46,017 nucleotides of DNA, taken from NCBI GenBank assembly GCA_002709045.1, contig PAPJ01000062.1:1-46017 (forward strand). The letters are read 5' to 3'. This document shows positions 18,133 through 27,617 of this stretch, piece by piece. Source of the stretch: Planctomycetaceae bacterium. GTDB lineage: Bacteria; Planctomycetota; Planctomycetia; Pirellulales; Pirellulaceae. The notes below the pieces were generated by a model, which did not search any database, was not told the origin of the DNA, and saw only the letters and a program-made list of their open reading frames with translations. Position 1 is the first letter of the stretch. Every line of letters starts with the position of its first letter. The position numbers and the translations under genes were made by a program.

Positions 18133-18930
18133 ATGCGACGATCACTCAAAGACCTGCTGCTTAACGAAGACCAACGAAATCAGATGCGTGCAGCGGGTCA
18201 GTTCAACGCTCAGCTACTCGATTTCATACGTCCGCATATAAAAGCCGGAATAACCACTGAGGCTATTGATAAACTGTGTCACGACTATACTCGTGACCAC
18301 GGGCATATCCCGGCCCCACTCAATTATCACGGTTTTCCCAAGAGTTGCTGCACCAGCATCAATGAAGTTATTTGTCACGGCATTCCTGACTCATATGAAT
18401 TAAAGGACGGAGACATTATCAACGTAGATATTACCTCAATCGTCAATGGCTGGTATGGCGATCAGTCCGAAACTTTCCTAATTGGTCAAGTCAGTGAAGC
18501 AGCTCGCAAGGTTACTCAATGTGCATTCGATAGTCTCTATCGAGCTATCGATGCAATCAAACCCGGCAGTATGATCACAGACATTGGCCATGCCATTGTC
18601 GCTGAAGCGGAAAAATATGATTTCAGTGTCGTGCGTGAATATGTAGGTCACGGACTGGGAACAGAGTTCCATCAAGATCCTTCGATCCCGCACTACCCGG
18701 ACCCACGGTTCAATCGGGTTGCTCTCGAACCGGGACTTTGCTTTACGATTGAACCGATGATCAATGTGGGGCGTTATCAAGGTATCGTTGACCCACTGGA
18801 CCACTGGACCGTTCGCACCATAGACGGCAAGCTATCAGCTCAATTCGAGCACACTCTGCTAATGACCGAAGATGGTCCGGAAATCCTCACGATCACTGAA
18901 GCGGGGCCAAGACCCGGGCACCAGTTCTAG
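18133..18930 (+). CDS. map: Methionine aminopeptidase, type I
   Basis: The 265-residue enzyme removes the initiator methionine from new proteins. All five metal ligands of the family are visible: Asp99 (NVDIT), Asp110 (GDQSETF), His173 (GHGLGTEFHQDP), Glu207 (FTIEPM) and Glu239 (QFEHT). The substrate-side His82 (CHGIP) is also present. The length equals E. coli Map (264). There is no N-terminal zinc-finger extension. The start ATG has no Shine-Dalgarno sequence, and the frame is open a short way upstream without another ATG, so 18133 is the best choice. The gene is divergent from leuS and convergent with the acyltransferase fusion gene. Confidence 0.97.
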   Translation: MRRSLKDLLLNEDQRNQMRAAGQFNAQLLDFIRPHIKAGITTEAIDKLCHDYTRDHGHIPAPLNYHGFPKSCCTSINEVICHGIPDSYELKDGDIINVDITSIVNGWYGDQSETFLIGQVSEAARKVTQCAFDSLYRAIDAIKPGSMITDIGHAIVAEAEKYDFSVVREYVGHGLGTEFHQDPSIPHYPDPRFNRVALEPGLCFTIEPMINVGRYQGIVDPLDHWTVRTIDGKLSAQFEHTLLMTEDGPEILTITEAGPRPGHQF

Positions 18931-18969
18931 TTCCCGGTTACCGCAATCCTTTTATAAATCAGCTGAAAG

Positions 18970-21900
18970 CTAATTACCGAAATGTTCTTCCGCTTTTGTC
19001 TTCAGTCCCTTCAGGTCAAGCTTGCCAGTCCCAAGTACGGGCAATTCGTCGACCAGCAGAAAACTGTCTGCCGAGGGAATAAAGATATTGGGCAACCCAT
19101 GCTCTTCTGATAATGACTTACGAATGTTATCAATTTCAATTTCAGTGGGCAGATGAAGGACGATCAGGCGTTCCCCCTTTCTGGCATCCGGCACAGCAGT
19201 AACAGCAGCCAGCATCTCTTCAGTAGCCCCAAGAATTTCGTTGAGAGATTCTTCGATCTTGATATGAGGTATCATTTCACCTCCGATCTTTGAGAAACGA
19301 CTCATACGTCCTGTGATCTTAATGAAGCCCTCTTTATCGATCAGTGCCACATCACCTGTCTTATACCAACCATCGACAATAACTTCGTTAGTCAGATCTT
19401 CGCGATTAAAGTAACCCTTCATAACGTTAGGGCCTTTAATCCACAGCATGCCGGACTGATCCTCACCTAGTTCCTGACCGGTGTCCAGATCGGTGATCTT
19501 AGCAGCGACCCCCGGAATAGTTCGTCCAACAGTACCTTCCTTGGATTCGACATGGTCATTGGATGCCTGACGGCTTTGAGGAACATTCACAGATACTAAT
19601 GGTGATGTTTCCGTAGCTCCGTAACCCTCAACCGGACGGACACCATATTTCTCCTCAAATTGATCTGCCACATCACCCGGCAACTTTTCCGCTCCCGTAA
19701 TTACAATATCGAGCGACTTGAATTGCTCCGGTTCGACACGACGCAGATAGCTTCGCACGAATGTCGGCGTCGCCACCATCACCGTGCCTTGATGCTTCTC
19801 CGTAACTTCACCCACTTTTTTAGCTTCAAGTGGATTAGTATGATAAGCCACGCCTATGGATTGACAAAGCGGAGTCCAGATTGTGACCGTAAAACCCATG
19901 GAATGAAAAAATGGCAGAATACCAATCACCATATCATCCGGTTTAAGCTTAGCAATTTGATTAATTGCTTCCACGTTACTGGCAACATTAGCATGTGTCA
20001 GCATCACGCCCTTAGGCACACCTGTGGATCCTGAAGTAAAGATCACCGTCAGAATATCGTCAGACTTGATTTCATCGAGTCGAAGTGACTTAATAATTGA
20101 ATTTGCCGAACTGAATTTAGTAACAAATAAGCTTGTTATTTCGTCTATCTTTGTTTGCTTGTAAGGGGCTTTACGCAGATCTTCCAGATAGAAAACTTTG
20201 GCGTCCAGATCCTCAGCGTCGAAATTAAAACGTTTCATCGCTAGTCGACTACCGAGTATTGTCGTAATGCCTGCCTGCTTACAGCAGGCGTTAATCACTT
20301 CAGGACTAACTGTGTAGTTCAGGTGCACAGCGACTCGGCGATCCAGAGCCAACGCCATATTGGTCACCGCACCGCCCACACTTTGTGGAATCAACATACC
20401 GACATACTGTTCATCTTCAGACAATACGTGGCGGTTGAGGAGTTTTCGCAAAATAAGAGAACGCAATAATACTTCACTTCCTGTTAAAGAATTCCCACTG
20501 GAGTCGGAAATCTTGGGCTTGCGATTTCTTTTACATTCACGGATAAACTGACAAGTCATCTGACTTTCATTTTGAATGCGTTGATTCACTGCTTTGGCTC
20601 CTAACTGTGATACTGTCTGTCGGTACTCATAAACTTCTGCATCCTTAGAGACGGGCTTACCGAAGTGCACCCATACAGGATAAGGGATTTGACGGGGAAG
20701 TTTCCAAAAATACTTTCCTTCAGAATAACTGAAAACACTACCCCATAATCCATCCAGATAAATTGGGATCACCGGAACGTCACTCTTGCAACGATCCAGA
20801 ATCTTCTTCATACCCGGCTTAAATGCTTGAATTTGTCCGGACTTGGTCAGTGCTCCCTCCGGGAAGATACAAACCAATTCCCCATTATCTAAAGCCTTGG
20901 CCGCGGTGTCCAAAGCTTTGATGACTGAACGGCGGCCGGGAGTAATCATAATGACACCGAACAAACGTCCGAATGCATTGATCAACTTATTTTTAAAGTT
21001 ACCTGAAAACACGACCATCCGGATGGGACGCTCACTGGCAAGCAGCAACAGGATCCCATCAACCCAGGTAACATGGTTTGGAACTAATAAGGCTCCACCG
21101 GTCTCAGGCAAATTCTTCAGTCCTTTAAGTCGTACTCGGTATACGGTCTTACTGAGTGTCCAAACAACAAACTTAATCGTGACAGATGGAATCAGAACAA
21201 CGATATAAACCGCTATCGGAATAGTCAAAACCCCAAGTGTCAGAAAGATATCGCGGGATGAGAAGAAAGGCAGGCCCTCTGACGTTTCCATTCGCAAGCC
21301 CATAAACATTCCATTCATGATGAGCATACCGAAGAATGTCAGCAGATTTGTCGCGGCCAAAATCGCTCCCAGATTCTCCCGTGGGCTTCGATGCTGCAAA
21401 AAAGCTGTTAGCGGGACTTCAAACAAACCGGCACTAAAGCCAACACCTGCCAAAAGAACGCACGCTAGAAAGTACTCCCATTTGATCTCACTGCTGGGTT
21501 CTAATTTCAATTCCAGCCTGACATCCTTGACGCCGATGGAATCTATCGCCTGACGACGAACGAGGATATCTACCGTAGCCGTTGACAATTGGCTCTGATT
21601 GACTGTTTGAAAGCCCACCACTAAATTGTCAAATTGATCTCGAGAGCTAATCGGTTTATGGTCCACCTCCAAAATCTCATCATGCAGGTGCAAATCCGAT
21701 TTAAATGCCGGCGAATCTTTAGCCAGCCTCTCCACGCGAACAACCGAATCCTTTCCTTCCTGATGGATCTCTTTGACCGCAATTCCCAATCGTGTTTTGT
21801 CAAAGATCGTACTGTTAACCGTAAACAGTAGCATCGTAGAAACCGCAATTCCAAATGCCCCGATCGGTAAGATTCCCAACTCGACCCGGTCGCCTGACAT

Positions 21901-22842
21901 CAATCCAGCCAGTACCGAGCCTACGCAAATTCCTATAACGACAACTACCAGGAACGGAGTTCGATCAGTCTCCGATCCAGCACCTGCCTCTACAACAAAC
22001 TGGTCGATATTATTCTGAGCAACGGCACTAACAGCCCAGAAGAACATGATGCCGATAGCAATTCGAAACAAAGCTCGATTGCTATGCAGAATCCGTAAAT
22101 CGTTCCGCATTGACTTTACGATATTAAACGGAAATGTCCGTTTCTTGTTAGCAATCTGCAATGGATCAATACCCAGGCTGATGATTGTTCCAATGAGAGC
22201 GATCCCGACAACCATTTGAGCGATCATCAGGATCGGGTGCGTTCCAGAAAAACTGTCCGAAATAGCCAAAAAGTTTCCATTCTCACCGCCGTAGTAATCA
22301 GACAGATACCCGCCAAGGAACATCCCACCCAAGGTTCCCACCACAGTCATCATATTGTAATAACCATTGGCCGGAGAAAGTTTCTCCGGTTTAACAATCT
22401 CCGGAATGGCACCCATTTTCGCCGGGTAGAACATCGCGCTCTGGGCACCCATCAGCGTCAGCGCTGTAAAAATAAACAATGGTGACTCCGTGAATATCGC
22501 CAGACTCCCCATCGCCATAATCAGGATCTCGGCCATCTTGCAGGCCACAATCACTCGCCGCTTGGAAAACCGGTCAGATACATAGCCGGCATGTGTTGCC
22601 AGTAAAATATAGGGACTCACAAAACAAATCAGCCCTAAGCCTAATACCCAGCTTTGAGAGAGACCCCAAATATCACCGGATCGATATTCGACATACTGCT
22701 TACCAATACCAATAACCAGCCAGCGGAAGGTATTATCATTGATCCCGGTCAATAACTGAGTCAGGCACAGAGAAATAAAACTCTTAGAAAAGAGATTATA
22801 TTTTCCCTCTGGTAACAGGCTTGTTGTAGCTATCTGACTCAT
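18970..22842 (-). CDS. MFS flippase / PDZ / PlsC acyltransferase / acyl-AMP ligase fusion (LplT-Aas type)
   Basis: One 1290-residue protein joins four parts. Residues about 15-345 and 455-555 form a major facilitator transporter (NDNTFRWLVIGIG, YVSDRFSKRRVIVACKMAE) of the LplT lysophospholipid-flippase type. A PDZ-like domain is inserted at about 350-450 (RLGIAVKEI, ERLAKDSPAFKSDLHLHDEILEVDHKPISS). A PlsC acyltransferase spans about 560-740, with the HX4D motif NHVTWVD (His590, Asp595) and FPEG at 660-663. An AMP-forming acyl ligase fills 760-1290, with TSGSTGVPKG at 936-945, YGATETS and GWYKTGDVALIDKEGFIKITGR. In E. coli LplT and Aas are separate and re-acylate lysophosphatidylethanolamine at the inner membrane; the fused form should couple flipping, acyl activation and acylation. 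The PDZ insert is unusual. Confidence 0.93.
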   Translation of the reverse strand: MSQIATTSLLPEGKYNLFSKSFISLCLTQLLTGINDNTFRWLVIGIGKQYVEYRSGDIWGLSQSWVLGLGLICFVSPYILLATHAGYVSDRFSKRRVIVACKMAEILIMAMGSLAIFTESPLFIFTALTLMGAQSAMFYPAKMGAIPEIVKPEKLSPANGYYNMMTVVGTLGGMFLGGYLSDYYGGENGNFLAISDSFSGTHPILMIAQMVVGIALIGTIISLGIDPLQIANKKRTFPFNIVKSMRNDLRILHSNRALFRIAIGIMFFWAVSAVAQNNIDQFVVEAGAGSETDRTPFLVVVVIGICVGSVLAGLMSGDRVELGILPIGAFGIAVSTMLLFTVNSTIFDKTRLGIAVKEIHQEGKDSVVRVERLAKDSPAFKSDLHLHDEILEVDHKPISSRDQFDNLVVGFQTVNQSQLSTATVDILVRRQAIDSIGVKDVRLELKLEPSSEIKWEYFLACVLLAGVGFSAGLFEVPLTAFLQHRSPRENLGAILAATNLLTFFGMLIMNGMFMGLRMETSEGLPFFSSRDIFLTLGVLTIPIAVYIVVLIPSVTIKFVVWTLSKTVYRVRLKGLKNLPETGGALLVPNHVTWVDGILLLLASERPIRMVVFSGNFKNKLINAFGRLFGVIMITPGRRSVIKALDTAAKALDNGELVCIFPEGALTKSGQIQAFKPGMKKILDRCKSDVPVIPIYLDGLWGSVFSYSEGKYFWKLPRQIPYPVWVHFGKPVSKDAEVYEYRQTVSQLGAKAVNQRIQNESQMTCQFIRECKRNRKPKISDSSGNSLTGSEVLLRSLILRKLLNRHVLSEDEQYVGMLIPQSVGGAVTNMALALDRRVAVHLNYTVSPEVINACCKQAGITTILGSRLAMKRFNFDAEDLDAKVFYLEDLRKAPYKQTKIDEITSLFVTKFSSANSIIKSLRLDEIKSDDILTVIFTSGSTGVPKGVMLTHANVASNVEAINQIAKLKPDDMVIGILPFFHSMGFTVTIWTPLCQSIGVAYHTNPLEAKKVGEVTEKHQGTVMVATPTFVRSYLRRVEPEQFKSLDIVITGAEKLPGDVADQFEEKYGVRPVEGYGATETSPLVSVNVPQSRQASNDHVESKEGTVGRTIPGVAAKITDLDTGQELGEDQSGMLWIKGPNVMKGYFNREDLTNEVIVDGWYKTGDVALIDKEGFIKITGRMSRFSKIGGEMIPHIKIEESLNEILGATEEMLAAVTAVPDARKGERLIVLHLPTEIEIDNIRKSLSEEHGLPNIFIPSADSFLLVDELPVLGTGKLDLKGLKTKAEEHFGN

Positions 22843-23108
22843 CCAAGTGGCTCAATCTTCATTGCATATGTCATCGCATTCCATTCAGAAACTTTTCATT
22901 AAAATCCGCCTTTGAACGGAAGTTGCTTCAAGCAAATCATATTGAAATTGCGAAGCTTATTAATAGGATTCAAAAATCAATGACATCTCAGTGTTTCACA
23001 TTAAAAGAATAGCACTTTTTCAACTTATCGGCATCATCGAACAAGCCAGAATTATTGCTTCTTAATATATCGTGACACCGTTAAAAAATAAAAAATTGCT
23101 GACGTAAT

Positions 23109-23495
23109 ATGAAGTTACAACGACCACAATACCTGATGGCATCCATCATTCTGTTTGTGATGGGAGTTCAGTGTTTGTATATAGATTCATACATCCTGAC
23201 ACCTCAGGCTAGTACAGCCTTGTCCTCACAATTGGACATTCCACCAGTGAATGTAGACAATTCAACGACAAAAGCAAATTCTGAGCAACCGCCTGTTCTA
23301 TCAACTCAATCTGATGCTATCGAAGGGGCAACAAATACTACTGAAGAAAACAAACAACCTTTTGAAAAAAATGCAGTTTTTTCGGGACGCTATACAGTGA
23401 TTCTTCCAAACTGGCTCTGCTGGTCACTTCTGGGGGCCAGTCTCATTTGTTTTCTTCGCAGTATCCCGTGGCTCGTCCCCGCACGTGAATACTAA
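23109..23495 (+). CDS. Small membrane protein with two predicted helices
   Basis: I do not recognise a family. The 128-residue protein has a hydrophobic segment at about 9-25 (LMASIILFVMGVQCLYI), a polar Ser/Thr/Asn/Glu-rich middle of about 70 residues, and a second hydrophobic segment at about 103-118 (WLCWSLLGASLICFLR) ending in PWLVPAREY. The layout suggests two membrane helices with a disordered loop between them. There is no good ribosome site. The two hydrophobic segments support coding, but no homology was recognised. Confidence 0.6.
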   Translation: MKLQRPQYLMASIILFVMGVQCLYIDSYILTPQASTALSSQLDIPPVNVDNSTTKANSEQPPVLSTQSDAIEGATNTTEENKQPFEKNAVFSGRYTVILPNWLCWSLLGASLICFLRSIPWLVPAREY

Positions 23496-23605
23496 TCCTA
23501 CCATTCTGATTATCCCTCCAGTATTAGATAACTAGAGGTCTCAGTTGGCTGATGTTATAGTGTGAGATATTCAATAACACTCAGAATCAGCTCAACTTCA
23601 GAATC

Positions 23606-24733
23606 ATGGCTAAAAAAGATCACTTATTAATACTGTTAAGCATTGTCACATTCATATCGACTGGTTGCTCGGAATCAAAAAAAGAATCCACCGTTATCGT
23701 AAATCAGGATGACGAAAAATCGGACGCCGCACCGGAAGAAACCGATGATGTAACCGTCATTACGCAACTGACCAATCTCGGAGCTCAGTTCAGAAAGAAC
23801 AAGGACGGACTGGTCACTGAAGTCAGCCTGATAAATACCAATGCCTCTGACGGCGATTTAGTTCAACTGACAAAACTGACCAAGCTCACATCATTGCGGC
23901 TCAACGAAACTCAGGTCTCAGATGCGGGGATGGAGACTGTTGGCAAACTAATCAATCTTGCCAATCTTGACTTACGTGGTTGCTCGATTAGTAACAAGAG
24001 CATGCAGGCAATTGAAGGTCTGAGAAATCTTCGCGCATTACGGTTGTCCGGTGAAAGTGGACTGACAACTGTTGATGATGACGGAATGAAAAGTATTGGC
24101 AAACTGACATCACTCAAAGCGCTTCTACTGGATCATCTGTGGATTAGTGAAGTCGGTCTGAACGATCTGTCCGGTCTCAAAAATTTGGAAGAAATTTACC
24201 TGGCCAAGACACTCATTGATGATGCCTCACTTAGCGTTCTGTCGAAGCACCCAAAACTCAGAAAACTACGTCTCTCACAAACTCAAATATCGGATGTCGG
24301 TCTCGGGGAACTCCTTGCCCTGAAAAACCTAACGGACCTGGATCTTAGTGAAAACAGTATCATCTCTGATCTTGGAATGGAGCACGTTGGAAAAATTACC
24401 ACGCTCAAACGCCTCAACCTATGGCGCGTGGCGTTAAGTGACGCCGGTGTTGAAAAACTGGCCGGATTGAAAGAAATGGATTGGCTCAATCTCGATAACA
24501 CATCACTTTCAGACGCCGGCCTAACTTATCTTCAGGAAATGTCCAAGATTACATTCCTGCACCTTGGTTCGACTACGATTACAGACGCCGGACTTGTACA
24601 TCTTGAAGGACTTACCACACTCAAGGACCTTAAAGTCACCCGTACAGCTGTCACTGAAGCAGGTGTGAAGTCACTCCAAGAAAAACTGCCCACCACCGAG
24701 ATTCAATTAAAGTATCTTGGTAATGCGCAGTAA
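23606..24733 (+). CDS. Leucine-rich-repeat lipoprotein
   Basis: The 375-residue protein has a lipoprotein signal (LLILLSIVTFISTGC, lipid-anchor candidate Cys21) and an acidic linker. About eleven leucine-rich repeats of roughly 24 residues then run from about residue 60 to the end, with recurrent units such as LTKLTSLRLNETQVSDAGM, LANLDLRGCSISNKSM and LTDLDLSEN. The pattern LxxLxLxxTxISDxGLxxL is the bacterial cysteine-less LRR variant seen in planctomycete surface proteins. Such solenoids bind proteins; the partner is unknown. Position 110 nt after the small membrane protein gene allows, but does not prove, co-transcription. The gene converges on the Gfo/Idh/MocA gene. Confidence 0.9.
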   Translation: MAKKDHLLILLSIVTFISTGCSESKKESTVIVNQDDEKSDAAPEETDDVTVITQLTNLGAQFRKNKDGLVTEVSLINTNASDGDLVQLTKLTKLTSLRLNETQVSDAGMETVGKLINLANLDLRGCSISNKSMQAIEGLRNLRALRLSGESGLTTVDDDGMKSIGKLTSLKALLLDHLWISEVGLNDLSGLKNLEEIYLAKTLIDDASLSVLSKHPKLRKLRLSQTQISDVGLGELLALKNLTDLDLSENSIISDLGMEHVGKITTLKRLNLWRVALSDAGVEKLAGLKEMDWLNLDNTSLSDAGLTYLQEMSKITFLHLGSTTITDAGLVHLEGLTTLKDLKVTRTAVTEAGVKSLQEKLPTTEIQLKYLGNAQ

Positions 24734-24760
24734 TGGTTTGATGAGTAGTAAAGAAACGGC

Positions 24761-26071
24761 TTAGACGATTTCCCAACCTTTGCGATATTGCTTGGTAATG
24801 TACTTATCTGCTTCCGGAGCATTGGTTGCTTTCAATGTTTTAGCATCCCAATCCAAAGCTTTACCTGTACGATAGCTAACGTTACCCAGCAGAACACTTT
24901 CGGTCAGAGCACCTGAGTAATCAAAGTTACACAAGGTCGGCGTACCTTCTTTACAAGCTTTAATCCATTCTGCATGATGACCAATCGATGGAGGAATGGT
25001 CTTCTTAGGAGGAGCCCAGCTCTCAAATTTATCCGTTGGGAACAGTCGGTAACTGGAATAATTAGCAAACATCATTCCTTCTTCGCCAATAAACATAACT
25101 CCGGCACCTGGAACTCGCTGCCCGTCGATTTCCTTCGGAATCATATTTCCGTCGTACCACGTCAGATTAATTGTGTCACTACTGTCAGCAGCCGGGAAGA
25201 CATATTCAACTTTTAGTCCCAGTGGACAGGTTTCTGCATGAATTTCCGGTCCGGTGGCTTTGCAGGACAGTGGATGTCGAAGCCCAAGAGCCCAAAACGG
25301 AAGATCCATATAGTGGCAGGCCATATCGCCAAGTGTTCCCTGACCGAATTCCCACCAACGTCGCCAGTTGGCCGGATGGTAACGTCCGGGAGCGTAGGGA
25401 CGATCTTCGGCAGGGCCTAACCAAAGATCCCAATCAAGATTCTTTGGTGGTTCGGTAACCTGATCAGCCGTTGGCAGTTCTCCACCGCCCCAGCCTTTGC
25501 CGACCCAAACGTGAACATCGGTAATCTTACCAAGAACGCCTGACTGAATTGCTTCGACAACTCGTCGGTAGTTAGGTTCAGCGTGAATCTGAGTTCCCAA
25601 CTGGGTAGCAACACCGTGCTTCTTAGCTTCTTCAGCAATCAAACGAGCTTCAAAGACAGTATGCGACAATGGCTTTTCGGTATATGTATGTTTGCCAGCA
25701 CGAATTGCCAGCAAAGATGCCGGTGCATGTGAGTGGTCAGCTGTTGCAACAACGACCGCGTCGATCCTGTCACCTTCCTGATCAATCATTTCACGGTAGT
25801 CTGCATATTTACGAGCACTGGTGAATTCAGTAGCAGCCCGGTTCAGGTAATTCGAATCGACGTCACAAAGTGCAACAATATTTTCACCCTTTACACCTGA
25901 AATATCAGCTGCAGCGCGATTGGCCGTACCAACACAGGCAATGTTCAGTTTTTCATTAGCCGACGTGGAGGCTGCTAATTCAGTTCCACTAAAAACGCCA
26001 GCTGACAATACAGTCGCACCAGCTCCAGTCGTCTTCAGGAAGTTACGACGATTTTGCTTTTGACTAGCCAT
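24761..26071 (-). CDS. Gfo/Idh/MocA family oxidoreductase, Tat-exported
   Basis: The 436-residue protein starts with a Tat signal (RRNFLKTTGAGATVLSAGVFSG). It then shows a Rossmann fold (LNIACVGTANRAAADISG, IVALCDVDSNYLNRA) and the family landmark EKPLSHTVFEARLIAEEAKKHGV. The C-terminal substrate domain includes IHAEPNYRRVVEAIQSGVLGKITDVHVWVGKGWGG and GDMACHYMDLPFWALGL. Members act on sugars and inositols with NAD(P). In planctomycetes many Tat-exported copies occur; their periplasmic substrate is mostly unknown. The GXGXXG motif is partly altered (GTANRA), as in other exported members. The start has AAGAAG just upstream. Confidence 0.93.
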   Translation of the reverse strand: MASQKQNRRNFLKTTGAGATVLSAGVFSGTELAASTSANEKLNIACVGTANRAAADISGVKGENIVALCDVDSNYLNRAATEFTSARKYADYREMIDQEGDRIDAVVVATADHSHAPASLLAIRAGKHTYTEKPLSHTVFEARLIAEEAKKHGVATQLGTQIHAEPNYRRVVEAIQSGVLGKITDVHVWVGKGWGGGELPTADQVTEPPKNLDWDLWLGPAEDRPYAPGRYHPANWRRWWEFGQGTLGDMACHYMDLPFWALGLRHPLSCKATGPEIHAETCPLGLKVEYVFPAADSSDTINLTWYDGNMIPKEIDGQRVPGAGVMFIGEEGMMFANYSSYRLFPTDKFESWAPPKKTIPPSIGHHAEWIKACKEGTPTLCNFDYSGALTESVLLGNVSYRTGKALDWDAKTLKATNAPEADKYITKQYRKGWEIV

Positions 26072-26194
26072 ATCTTCTTGTCCGTTTCTTATGCAAAGGG
26101 GGGATAGTAATTTTCAAACATTTATTACTTTTAATCTTAGCACAAAAACTCACCACATTCCGCTTCCAATTAATAATCCGGTTCCATCCCCGTC

Positions 26195-26279
26195 AGGAGG
26201 TGATAAAATGAACTAATCAGAGTCCCGCCTCAGGGTTCAAAGTAGCATAAAAACAATAGAAAACCGGAGAGAATCACCT
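26195..26279 (+). promoter_or_regulatory. ridA leader: perfect ribosome site, two-codon ORF and complementary segment
   Basis: AGGAGGTGAT at 26195-26204 is a 10-nt match to the complement of the usual 16S rRNA 3' end. It is followed by ATG AAC TAA (26208-26216), a Met-Asn-stop ORF. ATCACCT at 26273-26279, directly before the ridA ATG, can pair over 7 bp with AGGTGAT at 26198-26204, and would mask both sites. The real ridA ribosome site (GGAGAG at 26266-26271) sits beside that segment. A translational switch is inferred; chance pairing is possible. Confidence 0.35.
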
Positions 26280-26720
26280 ATGGGTGCTCAACAAAAAGCA
26301 GAAGAACTGGGAATTCAATTTGAAACTATCGAACAAGGTTATCTAAACCTATGTATTCGCAGCGGAAGCCAACTAATTACCTCAGGTCACACCAGCACAG
26401 CCAAAGGTATTTTAGGCAAAGACATGGTTGTTGAAGACGGGTATACTGCCGCACGTGATTGTGGCATAAAAATCCTGCAGTCCGTGCATGACGAACACGG
26501 CACACTGGATAATCTGCGAGTGATCAAAGTACTGGGCTGTGTTTATTCTGCTCCTGATTTCACCGATCAACATCTAGTTATTAATGGTTGCTCTGATCTA
26601 TTCCATGAAATCTTTGGGAAACAAGGTGACGGCTACCACGCACGTAGTGCACTTGGTTTTGCTGCATTACCAACCGGAGCTGCTGTTGAGGTAGAAGCGA
26701 TTTTTGAAATCGTCGAGTAA
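26280..26720 (+). CDS. RidA family protein
   Basis: The 146-residue protein is a YjgF/RidA member. Canonical RidA hydrolyses reactive 2-aminoacrylate and other enamine/imine intermediates in the cytosol. Signature parts are LITSGHTST early, VIKVLGCVYSAPDF in the middle and HARSALGFAALPTGAAVEVEAIFEI at the end, where Arg122 corresponds to the conserved substrate-binding arginine. It is longer than E. coli RidA (128 residues) and resembles the subfamily with an N-terminal helix. The ribosome site GGAGAG is suitable. TrhO starts 5 nt after the stop, so the two are probably co-transcribed with the downstream genes. Whether it has deaminase activity is not shown. Confidence 0.92.
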   Translation: MGAQQKAEELGIQFETIEQGYLNLCIRSGSQLITSGHTSTAKGILGKDMVVEDGYTAARDCGIKILQSVHDEHGTLDNLRVIKVLGCVYSAPDFTDQHLVINGCSDLFHEIFGKQGDGYHARSALGFAALPTGAAVEVEAIFEIVE

Positions 26721-26725
26721 CGTAC

Positions 26726-27613
26726 ATGTCAGACAAGTCGTTTACTATCACTGCCTTCTATAAGTTTCTGAATATAGAAGAAGCTGAAATTGCTTCTATA
26801 CGCAGCGAACTACAGCGCATGGGATATAAGTTTAAGCTACAGGGACTCACGCTCCTTGCTACTGAAGGAGTCAATGGAACTGTTTCAAGCTCAGCTGAAG
26901 GCATCGGGCAATTTAAACAATACCTCCAGGGGCGATTTGGCGACATCAGCTTTAAGGACAGTTACAGTGACTCCCGTCCCTTCAAACGATGGCTGGTAAA
27001 GATCCGTGACGAAATCGTGGCAATCAAAGACAAATCGATTTTTCCTGATGGCGATCGCAATCATCTTTCACCACAACAATGGCATCAGGTACTTTCCGAA
27101 GAAGATGTCGTACTAATCGACACACGCAATATCTGCGAAACGGATATCGGAATGTTCAAAGGCGCAATCGATCCAGGACTAAATAGCTTCGGGGAATTTC
27201 CTGAATGGGTGCGCGAATGTGGTATTCCCCGCGATAAAAAAGTTTTGATGTACTGTACGGGCGGGATTCGCTGCGAAAAAGCACTCATCTCTATGGAACG
27301 TGAAGGGTATGAGAATGTTTACCAGCTTAAAGGAGGTATTCTCGATTATCTTGCTCAATATCCTCAGGGCCATTGGGAGGGTGAGTGTTTCGTCTTTGAC
27401 GGTCGCGTCGCGGTCGACAATCAACTGGCTCCTTCCCGACGTTACAAATTCTGTCCTCACTGCGGAGATCCCGGCGACCTCAAATCAGAGTGTACAATCT
27501 GTGATACGGCAATGGTGATCTGCCAACAATGCTCCGAACAACCTGAACATAACACCTGCTCTAAAAACTGTGCCGAGAAATTTCGTCGCCAACAGGTTGT
27601 GGCAGGAGACTAA
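26726..27613 (+). CDS. trhO: tRNA uridine(34) hydroxylase, rhodanese-like
   Basis: The 295-residue protein matches the TrhO (YceA) family, which makes 5-hydroxyuridine at tRNA position 34 with oxygen. It has the N-terminal acylphosphatase-like domain (LLATEGVNGTVS) and a rhodanese domain (LIDTRNICETDIGMFKGAI). The active loop is CTGGIRCEKA with Cys177 and Cys183, followed by LKGGILDYLAQYP. A C-terminal cysteine-rich tail holds CPHC, CTIC and CQQC, a probable metal site. The length is normal. It starts 5 nt after ridA, and the following phyH-like gene starts 4 nt after its stop. Housekeeping tRNA modification beside a sulfatase operon is probably a matter of shared transcription rather than pathway. 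Confidence 0.94.
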   Translation: MSDKSFTITAFYKFLNIEEAEIASIRSELQRMGYKFKLQGLTLLATEGVNGTVSSSAEGIGQFKQYLQGRFGDISFKDSYSDSRPFKRWLVKIRDEIVAIKDKSIFPDGDRNHLSPQQWHQVLSEEDVVLIDTRNICETDIGMFKGAIDPGLNSFGEFPEWVRECGIPRDKKVLMYCTGGIRCEKALISMEREGYENVYQLKGGILDYLAQYPQGHWEGECFVFDGRVAVDNQLAPSRRYKFCPHCGDPGDLKSECTICDTAMVICQQCSEQPEHNTCSKNCAEKFRRQQVVAGD

Positions 27614-27617
27614 GGAC

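Noticed and set aside
17945..18241. Plus-strand ORF of 98 codons in the leuS-map gap
   Set aside because: It overlaps the start of map in another frame, has no ribosome site and no recognisable features.
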